From NCBI GenBank assembly GCA_029287965.1, contig JARFQC010000199.1:1-7010 (forward strand): 7,010 bases of DNA. The letters are read 5' to 3'. The notes under the pieces were generated by a model, which was not told the DNA's origin, did no database searches, and was given only the letters and a program-made list of their open reading frames with translations. The position numbers and the translations under genes are program-made. Positions 1 to 5,371 of this stretch are shown piece after piece (the first letter of the stretch is position 1; each line of letters opens with the position of its first letter). The DNA comes from Arenicellales bacterium. GTDB taxonomy: Bacteria; Pseudomonadota; Gammaproteobacteria; BMS3Bbin11.

Positions 1-7
1 AAAACAC

Positions 8-11
8 CTAA
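8..11. repeat. Left CTAA putative target-site duplication
   Basis: CTAA lies directly outside the left terminal repeat and is repeated in the same orientation at 163-166, directly outside the right terminal repeat. A four-base match can arise by chance; its exact placement at both ends gives it weight. Confidence 0.5.
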
Positions 12-54
12 GGGAGCTCTGATTGTTTCGTAAAGCGAAAAAATCAAAGCTCCC
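12..54. repeat. Long near-perfect hairpin at the left end of the element
   Basis: Bases 12-30 pair with 36-54 at 17 of 19 positions, with mismatches at 19/47 and 25/41, around a five-base loop (31-35). The right arm (42-54, AATCAAAGCTCCC) also resembles the right terminal repeat at 150-162 at 11 of 13 positions, so the terminal-repeat sequence occurs three times in the element. A run of five T (62-66) lies 7 bases after the stem. That is further away than in a standard intrinsic terminator, although the hairpin could still stop or slow transcription coming from the left. Confidence 0.75.
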
Positions 55-68
55 AGCAAGCTTTTTAA

Positions 69-128
69 CGGGGGAAGGGTATGTTATATCAAAGGCTTAC
101 TGGTTGCCTCATCAGCACCCTTCCCCCG
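69..128. repeat. 12-bp perfect inverted repeat inside the element
   Basis: CGGGGGAAGGGT (69-80) is perfectly complementary in inverted orientation to ACCCTTCCCCCG (117-128), enclosing 36 bases. It is GC-rich and could form a stable stem in DNA or RNA. It is nested within the outer terminal repeats and does not overlap the left hairpin. Confidence 0.75.
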
Positions 129-149
129 AACCCCCATCCCATGGGAATT

Positions 150-162
150 AATCAGAGCTTCC
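150..162. repeat. Right terminal inverted repeat
   Basis: AATCAGAGCTTCC is the inverted partner of 12-24, with one mismatch in 13. A perfect 10-bp palindrome, TCCCATGGGA (137-146), lies just inside it. Confidence 0.65.
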
Positions 163-166
163 CTAA
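163..166. repeat. Right CTAA putative target-site duplication
   Basis: This is the direct-repeat partner of the CTAA at 8-11 and immediately follows the right terminal inverted repeat. The YTAR form is typical of IS5-group insertions. Confidence 0.5.
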
Positions 167-186
167 CTACACATAAGAGTAACGTC

Positions 187-1017
187 ATGATTCGTAAATG
201 TTTGTTCCCTGCAGCCGGTTACGGCACACGGTTTCTTCCTGCAACGAAGGCAATGCCCAAGGAAGTCCTGCCTATCGTGGACAAGCCCCTCATTCAGTAC
301 GGCGTCGAGGAGGCACTGGCGGCAGGCATGGACAACATCGCCATCGTAACCGGACGCGGCAAACGTGCGATTGCGGATCATTTTGACATCAGCTATGAAC
401 TCGAGCACCAGATCAGCGGTACCTCGAAAGAAGACAAGCTGGGAGGCATTCGCCATCTGATTGAACATTGCGTCTTTTCATATACCCGCCAGATAGAAAT
501 GAAAGGCCTGGGTCATGCGATTCTCACCGGTGAGACCCTGATCGGACACGAAGATGCATTCGGCGTGATTCTCGCCGACGACCTTTGCCTGGGTGAACCG
601 GACCCGGTAATGAAACAGATGGTCGATCTCTATAATCAGCACAATGCCTGCATCATTGCGATCGAAGAAGTGCCGATGGAAGAGGTGTACAAATACGGTG
701 TGATAGATGCGCAGGATATGGGAAATGGTGTCTACAAGGTCAATGCAATGGTTGAAAAGCCTGCTGCCGAGGATGCTCCCAGCAATCTTGCCATCATCGG
801 GCGCTACATTTTGACCCCTGAAATTTTTGATGTGCTGCGCGACACACCACCGGGTAAGGGCGGCGAACTGCAGATCACCGATGCATTGAATACGATGGCA
901 GGTGAAGGAAAGGTTCTTGCCTACAAGTTCAATGGCAAGCGATTCGACTGCGGCAGCGTTGAAGGCTTTGTCAACGCAACCAACTACTTCTTCGACAAGC
1001 TTTACGGGGGCAGCTAA
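187..1017 (+). CDS. galU: UTP--glucose-1-phosphate uridylyltransferase (GalU)
   Basis: This cytoplasmic enzyme makes UDP-glucose and pyrophosphate from UTP and glucose-1-phosphate. UDP-glucose supplies lipopolysaccharide, capsule, osmoprotectant glucans and UDP-glucuronate. The nucleotidyltransferase fold is clear: the nucleotide-binding loop GYGTRFLPATK is at residues 11-21, followed by PKEVLPIVDKP (24-34). GVILADDLC (126-134) carries the metal- and substrate-site aspartates, VEKP is at 189-192, GGELQITDA at 225-233, and DCGSVEGF at 254-261. The length of 276 aa matches the shorter Pseudomonas-type GalU (about 280 aa) rather than the roughly 300-aa enterobacterial form. ATG at 187 is chosen because the conserved N-terminus starts at once; the ribosome site is weak (AAGAG at 175-179). 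No clear terminator follows. The MITE-like element ends only 24 bp upstream. Confidence 0.96.
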   Translation: MIRKCLFPAAGYGTRFLPATKAMPKEVLPIVDKPLIQYGVEEALAAGMDNIAIVTGRGKRAIADHFDISYELEHQISGTSKEDKLGGIRHLIEHCVFSYTRQIEMKGLGHAILTGETLIGHEDAFGVILADDLCLGEPDPVMKQMVDLYNQHNACIIAIEEVPMEEVYKYGVIDAQDMGNGVYKVNAMVEKPAAEDAPSNLAIIGRYILTPEIFDVLRDTPPGKGGELQITDALNTMAGEGKVLAYKFNGKRFDCGSVEGFVNATNYFFDKLYGGS

Positions 1018-1103
1018 TATCGTTTCAGCTCTACCCATCTACTGCTGTCGTGCATACTTTGCATTGGTTGCTTTCCGTCCATTGCGAGAGGAATAATAGA
1101 CGG

Positions 1104-1170
1104 TTTTTAGGTGGCGAATTGTTGGTGTAATATAAGCGGACTGACTATTTAATAATATAAAACAGATTAT
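1104..1170 (+). promoter_or_regulatory. AT-rich probable promoter region for the small acidic gene
   Basis: The galU-to-next-gene gap (1018-1196) becomes strongly AT-rich from about 1104. Candidate elements are TTGGTG at 1122-1127 with TATTTA at 1146-1151 (18-bp spacing), or TAATAT at 1128-1133 or 1153-1158 as alternative -10 boxes. None is a strong match to the sigma-70 consensus, so the precise start is not defined. The rest of the gap (1018-1103) shows no clear terminator or other feature. Confidence 0.3.
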
Positions 1171-1184
1171 GAATTATGGGTGAT

Positions 1185-1188
1185 GGAG
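1185..1188 (+). promoter_or_regulatory. Ribosome binding site that decides the start of the small acidic gene
   Basis: GGAG sits 8 bases before ATG 1197. The in-frame ATG at 1176 has no purine-rich site at the right distance, so the downstream ATG is favoured. Confidence 0.6.
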
Positions 1189-1196
1189 AACAAGTC

Positions 1197-1490
1197 ATGC
1201 CAGGATCGAATATTCCCGAAGATTTCGATGAGAAATACCCTGATTCGGTGGTCAAGGAACGGTTTACCCGTATCTGGGAGAAGGTAGACGAGATATGGGG
1301 TACACAGGAGTGTATCGACTATCTCGATGAACTGGTCGTTATCGACGACGGCAAGGACAGGCAGGGGTTCGACCTGACCGTGATGTCAGAGTTGCTTTGC
1401 CTCGCTGAACTTCACAACAAGACCTATCCCCAGTTCGCAGTCCCCCAGCTTGGTGATGACGTCTGGGATCCTGACTTCACCCACGAATAA
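1197..1490 (+). CDS. Small acidic conserved-looking protein of unknown function
   Basis: I do not recognise this family. The product is 97 residues and very acidic: 24 Asp/Glu against 8 Lys/Arg, for a net charge near -16. It has no signal peptide or membrane segment, so it should be cytoplasmic. Charged helical segments (about residues 17-47 and 59-75) are separated by a DDGKD turn (50-54), and the C-terminus is rich in Asp, Trp and Pro. It has three Trp (27, 34, 90) and two Cys (39, 68). Start 1197 is preferred over in-frame ATG 1176 because of the GGAG site; the longer form would be 104 residues. It is on the same strand as galU but 179 bp away behind its own AT-rich region, so it is probably transcribed separately. 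It ends 11 bp from the convergent pgi stop. The good ribosome site and smooth coding pattern support a real gene. Confidence 0.75.
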   Translation: MPGSNIPEDFDEKYPDSVVKERFTRIWEKVDEIWGTQECIDYLDELVVIDDGKDRQGFDLTVMSELLCLAELHNKTYPQFAVPQLGDDVWDPDFTHE

Positions 1491-1501
1491 AGAGCGCTTG
1501 A

Positions 1502-3187
1502 TCAGCTTTCCTCTGACGTGTCGTAATAGCGCCGTTTGAAGTAGTTTATCAATCCCCGGGTTGACTGGCCGTGCGAGGTGACAGGAACATCGTCCTGTAT
1601 CTCCCGGTAGATGCGCGTCGCCAGCTTTTTCCCCAGTTCGACCCCCCACTGGTCGAATGAATTCAACTCCCAGATGATGCCCTGAACGAATATCTTGTGT
1701 TCATACATGGCAATCAACGCGCCGAGGTTATAGGGCGTCAGGCGCTGGTAGAACAGGGTGTTGGTCGGCTGGTTGCCGGGAAAAATCTTGTGCGGGAGCA
1801 GCAGGGCGATCTCTTCTTCCGACAGGTCGGCCTGTTCCAGGTCTTCGCGGGCTTCCTCTTCGGTCTTGCCGCGCACCAGCGCTTCCGTCTGGGCAAGGAA
1901 ATTTGAAATCAACAGGCGGTGGTGATCTCCCATCTCGTTCAGTGACTCGACCGGAGCAAGGAAGTCAGCAGGGATCAGGCGTGTGCCCTGGTGCAGCAGC
2001 TGGAAAAAAGCATGCTGACCGTTCGTGCCGGGCATTCCCCAGATCACCGCGCCAGTCGAATAATTGACTGCCTTGCCGTCCCGCGTCACCCGCTTGCCGT
2101 TTGATTCCATATCGGCCTGCTGCAGATAGGCTGGCATATCGCTCAGGTACTGGTCGTAAGGAATGATGGCGTAGGTCTGGGCATTGAAAAAGTCGTTGTA
2201 CCAGATGCCTAGCAGACCGAGCACAACCGGCATATTCTGTTCAAAGGGGGTATCACGGAAGTGATTGTCCATGGCGTGGGCACCGGCGAGCAGCTCACGA
2301 AAGCGATCCATGCCGCTGGACAGGGCGATGGACAGACCGATGGCTGACCACAGGGAATAGCGTCCGCCCACCCAGTCCCAGAATTCGAAGATGTTGGCTT
2401 CGTCAACACCGAACTCGGTTGCGGCGGCAATGTTGGTCGAAACGGCTACGAAATGGCTGGCGATGGCTTTTTCGTCTTTCATCGTGGCCAGGAACCAGTC
2501 ACGCGCTGTATGGGCGTTAGCCAGCGTTTCCTGCGTGGTAAAAGTCTTGGAAGAGACGATGAACAGCGTGGTTTCCGGATCGATGCATTTCAGCGTTTCT
2601 GCGATATCGGCGTCGTCGACGTTGGAGACAAAATGGACACTCATGTCGTTGACGCGATAGTGCTTCAGGGCATGCACAACCATGCGTGGCCCCAGGTCCG
2701 ATCCCCCAATACCAATGTTGACGATGGAGGTAATTGCTTTCCCGGTATATCCCGTCCAGCTGCCGTCGTGCACGGCATCACAGAATCCCTGCATCTGGTC
2801 CAGTACGGCATTGACCTTCGGCATCACATCATCGCCGCCTGCAATGGTGAAAGGCGTATCCGGGTCGTTGCGCAGTGCCGTGTGCATGACAGCCCGGTGC
2901 TCGGTGTTGTTGATCTTTTCGCCGCTGAACATGCGCTCGATGGCGCCATGCAGGTCGCATTCCCTGGCCAGCTCAAACAGCAGCGGCATGGTTTCCGTGG
3001 TGATCCTGTTCTTGGAATAGTCGAGGAACAGATCCTCCCACTCGATAGAATACGCATCGAAGCGGTCCGGCTGTCGGGCGAACAACTCGCGCATGTGCAC
3101 AGATTCAATCTCGCGCTTGTGTTGTTCAAGCTTGTGCCAGACTGGCAGGGTCGTGAGGCGGGGTGAGGAGGAGTTCTGGTCTGTCAT
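1502..3187 (-). CDS. pgi: Glucose-6-phosphate isomerase
   Basis: This cytoplasmic enzyme interconverts glucose-6-phosphate and fructose-6-phosphate in glycolysis and gluconeogenesis. It is complete at 561 aa, against 549 in Escherichia coli. The sugar-phosphate-binding region INIGIGGSDLGP-like segment lies at about 155-167, SSKTFTTQETLANA at 212-225, GGRYSLWSAIGL at 274-285, and the family signature FDQWGVELGKKLA at 511-523. The expected catalytic residues are present: Glu361 in ESNGK, His392 in NGQHAF and Lys520 in ELGK, each shifted by +6 from E. coli Glu355, His386 and Lys514. That constant offset indicates an intact core with a slightly longer N-terminus. The start at 3187 has only a weak GAAG-type ribosome site. 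The gene converges on the small acidic gene (11 bp apart) and follows the outer-membrane gene on the same strand after 117 bp, probably with its own promoter. Confidence 0.97.
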   Translation of the reverse strand: MTDQNSSSPRLTTLPVWHKLEQHKREIESVHMRELFARQPDRFDAYSIEWEDLFLDYSKNRITTETMPLLFELARECDLHGAIERMFSGEKINNTEHRAVMHTALRNDPDTPFTIAGGDDVMPKVNAVLDQMQGFCDAVHDGSWTGYTGKAITSIVNIGIGGSDLGPRMVVHALKHYRVNDMSVHFVSNVDDADIAETLKCIDPETTLFIVSSKTFTTQETLANAHTARDWFLATMKDEKAIASHFVAVSTNIAAATEFGVDEANIFEFWDWVGGRYSLWSAIGLSIALSSGMDRFRELLAGAHAMDNHFRDTPFEQNMPVVLGLLGIWYNDFFNAQTYAIIPYDQYLSDMPAYLQQADMESNGKRVTRDGKAVNYSTGAVIWGMPGTNGQHAFFQLLHQGTRLIPADFLAPVESLNEMGDHHRLLISNFLAQTEALVRGKTEEEAREDLEQADLSEEEIALLLPHKIFPGNQPTNTLFYQRLTPYNLGALIAMYEHKIFVQGIIWELNSFDQWGVELGKKLATRIYREIQDDVPVTSHGQSTRGLINYFKRRYYDTSEES

Positions 3188-3304
3188 CTTCGTCTTCAGC
3201 AGAATTTATTCAGGTGTATTTTATAAGAGGTGGAATGTGTTTTCAGTGTTAACTGGATTTTGTTTTGGTTTGATTGCGTGACACTGAACACCTCGAATTA
3301 CCGT
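3188..3304 (-). promoter_or_regulatory. pgi leader with a weak promoter and an inverted repeat
   Basis: This AT-rich 117-bp gap lies between the outer-membrane gene stop and the pgi start. On the minus strand it contains TATAAA (3225-3220) about 33 bases before the pgi ATG, a reasonable -10 box; no good -35 box stands at the ideal distance (TTAACA is 21 bp upstream). TTCAGTGT (3242-3249) and ACACTGAA (3281-3288) form a perfect 8-bp inverted repeat with a 31-base spacer, which could be an operator or a loose transcript stem. No T-run follows it on either strand in terminator fashion. Confidence 0.35.
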
Positions 3305-4630
3305 TTAAAAATACCAGGCCAGCCTGGCAAACAGCGAATTGGCGGGCGTTAGCAAGTCGCCGTCTTCATCAGATGTGAACAGGCCGCCAAATTCAGTCCC
3401 ATCTGCACCTGCCGGCAGGTTGATGCCGGCGAGCAGATCCAGGTCCTGGGCCAGGCTGTAGGTGCCGATAAACTGCAACAGGCCGCTGCCGTCGCCGAGG
3501 TTGATGAACACGATGGGATTCAGTGACAGCAAGGGTGTTATTTCAACCAGTACACTGCCGGCCAGGTAATAGCGGCCAATGGTGTAGAGCTCGCCGCGCA
3601 GCAGCCGTGAGTACAGGTCCGTGTTGTTCACCACGTCGCCGATGGTATGGCGGCTGCCGGACAGGCCGAAGCCATTGTAGAATAACTCGATAAATCCGGT
3701 CAGATTGCGGTTGTCGATTACGGATGAGAAGTTGTAATTGATCACCGCAGACAAGACTGTGTCTGAATCGGTATCTGTCAGCGTCAAGTTGGCGTTGACG
3801 ACATTCTCGCCCAGTTCGCCGGTGATGCCGGCACCCAAGACTGCATCGCCGTAGTTGACCGCGGCCAGCAGATCGGCTTCGTAGCGTTCATCCAGCCAGT
3901 GCAGCTTGGCTGCAACGGCCGATTCCCGGGATTCAAGTTCACCGGTATCGATGTTTCTTCGCGGGATGCCGAGTACCTGGATATCGCTGCCATTATTGAA
4001 CAGCCCCTGGATGTAAAGCATGTCGTCGCCGCTCTTATATTCGGTATCTATCGCATCAGGCGGGAAGGGATTGAACAGGTCCAGGGTGTTGTAGACCATG
4101 CCGTTACCCCAGCTGATTGCCTGGCGGCCGAAACGGGTAACCGTGTTGTCCGTCGCATAGCCTGCCCACAGGCGGTCCAGGCGCTGGGCGAGCAACAGAT
4201 CATCACTGGTGGACAGGATGGTCGAAAGGTCGAACAGCTGGTCAGCATCACTGCCCAGCCTGCCGCAGCCGTTTGCATCAAAGGCACCGCGTATCAGGCA
4301 GCTGGCCAGATCCTTGCTATACAGGGCATCCAGGACGTAGTTGACCTCGCCGGACCAGTTGTCCGTGCGCGTTTCAAGTTTCAGACGCAGATTGCCGAGG
4401 TGCTCTTTGTAAGGATTCTCAGCGCCGGCAAATACGGACTGTTCCGGAAAATCGGAATAGTTGAAAAAATACTTCAGGTGGCCGCCGTAATCCGTATCGG
4501 CCTGTGCCATTTGCGCTGTAATCAGTGGCACGAGGCCGGCCACGAAAATGGCCTTCAACACTCGTGGCCATGATGAATCTTTAAAATACCTGCAGGAGCG
4601 GCCGCCGACCTTAAATTTTTTCCGGCTCAT
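3305..4630 (-). CDS. Outer-membrane beta-barrel protein, last gene of the ABC transporter operon
   Basis: Residues 24-44 form a hydrophobic export signal ending in AQA, with predicted cleavage before Asp45. The mature part is about 397 aa, rich in alternating polar/hydrophobic strands, Gly, Asn, Asp and aromatic residues. It ends in ARLAWYF, with the C-terminal Phe typical of BAM-assembled barrels. A striking block at 166-207 (RFGRQAISWGNGMVYNTLDL, then an NPFPP and a GDDML segment) resembles motifs of uncharacterised Gram-negative porin-like proteins; I cannot name the family surely. Cys111 and Cys122 could form a loop disulfide. The n-region before the signal is long (about 26 residues, nine Lys/Arg). 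A GTG at 4561 would give a conventional signal but lacks a ribosome site, so ATG 4630 is kept with moderate confidence. Its position 33 bp after the ATPase gene suggests a shared role in export or envelope assembly. It lacks TolC-like coiled coils. Confidence 0.82.
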   Translation of the reverse strand: MSRKKFKVGGRSCRYFKDSSWPRVLKAIFVAGLVPLITAQMAQADTDYGGHLKYFFNYSDFPEQSVFAGAENPYKEHLGNLRLKLETRTDNWSGEVNYVLDALYSKDLASCLIRGAFDANGCGRLGSDADQLFDLSTILSTSDDLLLAQRLDRLWAGYATDNTVTRFGRQAISWGNGMVYNTLDLFNPFPPDAIDTEYKSGDDMLYIQGLFNNGSDIQVLGIPRRNIDTGELESRESAVAAKLHWLDERYEADLLAAVNYGDAVLGAGITGELGENVVNANLTLTDTDSDTVLSAVINYNFSSVIDNRNLTGFIELFYNGFGLSGSRHTIGDVVNNTDLYSRLLRGELYTIGRYYLAGSVLVEITPLLSLNPIVFINLGDGSGLLQFIGTYSLAQDLDLLAGINLPAGADGTEFGGLFTSDEDGDLLTPANSLFARLAWYF

Positions 4631-4646
4631 ATTAAGTGGATGCCTC

Positions 4647-4661
4647 GCGGCCGTTGGCCGC
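4647..4661. repeat. GC-rich hairpin between the ATPase and outer-membrane genes
   Basis: GCGGCC (4647-4652) pairs perfectly with GGCCGC (4656-4661) across a three-base loop, within the 33-bp intergenic space. No T-run follows on the minus strand, so it is not an intrinsic terminator. It could protect an RNA end or adjust expression of the last gene relative to the transporter genes. Confidence 0.55.
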
Positions 4662-4663
4662 TG

Positions 4664-5371
4664 TTACGCGTCTCTGCCATCCTGTTGAATGTCGTCGATG
4701 ATCTCACCGTCGTGCATCTTGATCAGTCGCCTGGCGTAACTCATGACGAGCTTGTCGTGGGTGGATATGATGAACGTGGTGCCAATCTGGGCATTCAGCT
4801 CGCGCATCAGTTCCATCAGTTTCTCAGCCGTGGCGGAATCCAGGTTGGCCGTGGGCTCGTCAGCCAGTATCAGGGCCGGATTGCTGACGATGGCGCGGGC
4901 AACGGCTACACGCTGCTGCTGACCGCCCGACAGCTCTCCCGGGCGTCGATCTTCCATGCCGTTCAGGCCGACCTGGTCGAGTATAGCCAGCGCTCTCTGG
5001 CTGCGTTCATGTGCCGGCAGGCCTTGCAGTTGCATAACAAACTCGACATTCTCCCGTGCGCTCAATACCGGAATCAGGTTGTAGGCCTGGAACACGAAAC
5101 CGATGTGCTGCAGTCGCAGCTCGGCCAGATCTGACATGCGCATTTGATCAATCCGTTGGCCGGCGACGGTAATCTCGCCGTCGCTGGGTCGGTCAAGGCC
5201 GCCGATCATATTCAGCAGGGTGGTCTTGCCCGATCCGGAAGGGCCGGACAGGCAGACAAAGCCACCGCTCTTCACCTCGAGATCGACATCCGACAGGGCA
5301 TGTACGGCAAGCTCGCCCTGTTCGAATATCTTGTCTACCTTGCGGCACGTCACTGCATTAGTCGTATTCAT
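4664..5371 (-). CDS. ABC transporter ATP-binding protein, LolD/MacB type
   Basis: This 235-aa single nucleotide-binding domain powers the neighbouring FtsX-type permeases from the cytoplasmic face. All motifs are intact: Walker A GPSGSGKT at 43-50, Q-loop Gln95 in FVFQAYNLIPVLSARENV, signature LSGGQQQR at 147-154, Walker B LILADEP at 167-173, D-loop NLDS at 176-179 and H-loop His205 in STHD. The FQxYNLIPxLSxxENV stretch is characteristic of the LolD/MacB/FtsE subfamily, and the length matches E. coli LolD (233 aa). The start is ATG 5371, because the family N-terminus begins there with an AAGGG ribosome site 7 bases upstream. The open frame to 5530 lies inside the preceding permease gene and is arginine-rich, non-family sequence. 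The ATG overlaps the permease stop as ATGA, indicating translational coupling. The substrate cannot be read from this subunit. Confidence 0.94.
   Translation of the reverse strand: MNTTNAVTCRKVDKIFEQGELAVHALSDVDLEVKSGGFVCLSGPSGSGKTTLLNMIGGLDRPSDGEITVAGQRIDQMRMSDLAELRLQHIGFVFQAYNLIPVLSARENVEFVMQLQGLPAHERSQRALAILDQVGLNGMEDRRPGELSGGQQQRVAVARAIVSNPALILADEPTANLDSATAEKLMELMRELNAQIGTTFIISTHDKLVMSYARRLIKMHDGEIIDDIQQDGRDA

Larger units (their letters stand above)
12..162. mobile_element. MITE-like non-autonomous element, probably IS5-related
   Basis: This is a 151-bp non-coding segment with the anatomy of a miniature inverted-repeat transposable element. Its left end GGGAGCTCTGATT (12-24) and its right end, read on the minus strand as GGAAGCTCTGATT (162-150), match at 12 of 13 bases. 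Both ends are directly abutted by CTAA (8-11 and 163-166), which fits the 4-bp YTAR target duplications known for IS5-group elements. No transposase reading frame fits inside, so it would need a transposase supplied elsewhere. The interior holds a near-perfect hairpin (12-54) and a 12-bp inverted repeat (69-80 with 117-128). The terminal repeats and duplication are seen directly; assignment to IS5 relatives is inferred from the repeat style and target site. It ends 24 bp before the galU start codon, so the galU promoter must lie inside it or to its left. Confidence 0.62.

Noticed and set aside
46..66. Possible intrinsic terminator: AAAGCT (46-51) pairing with AGCTTT (59-64) and ending in TT
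   Set aside because: The stem is only six bases, mostly A-T, the T-run is consumed by the stem, and it competes with the much stronger 12-54 hairpin.
478..1038. Open frame of 186 codons on the minus strand opposite galU
   Set aside because: galU is unambiguous on the plus strand and no ribosome site or family motif supports the reverse frame.
2453..3166. Open frame of 237 codons on the plus strand opposite pgi
   Set aside because: It lies wholly inside the well-supported pgi gene, shows no family motifs, and is explained by codon bias of the true gene on the other strand.
3899..4573. Open frame of 224 codons on the plus strand opposite the outer-membrane gene
   Set aside because: It is antisense to a gene with a signal peptide and C-terminal Phe, and its product has no recognisable domain.
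3305..4630. TolC-type channel for a MacAB-like pump
   Set aside because: The protein lacks the long helical coiled-coil repeats of TolC, is beta-rich throughout and ends in a barrel-type Phe; no MacA adaptor is visible either.
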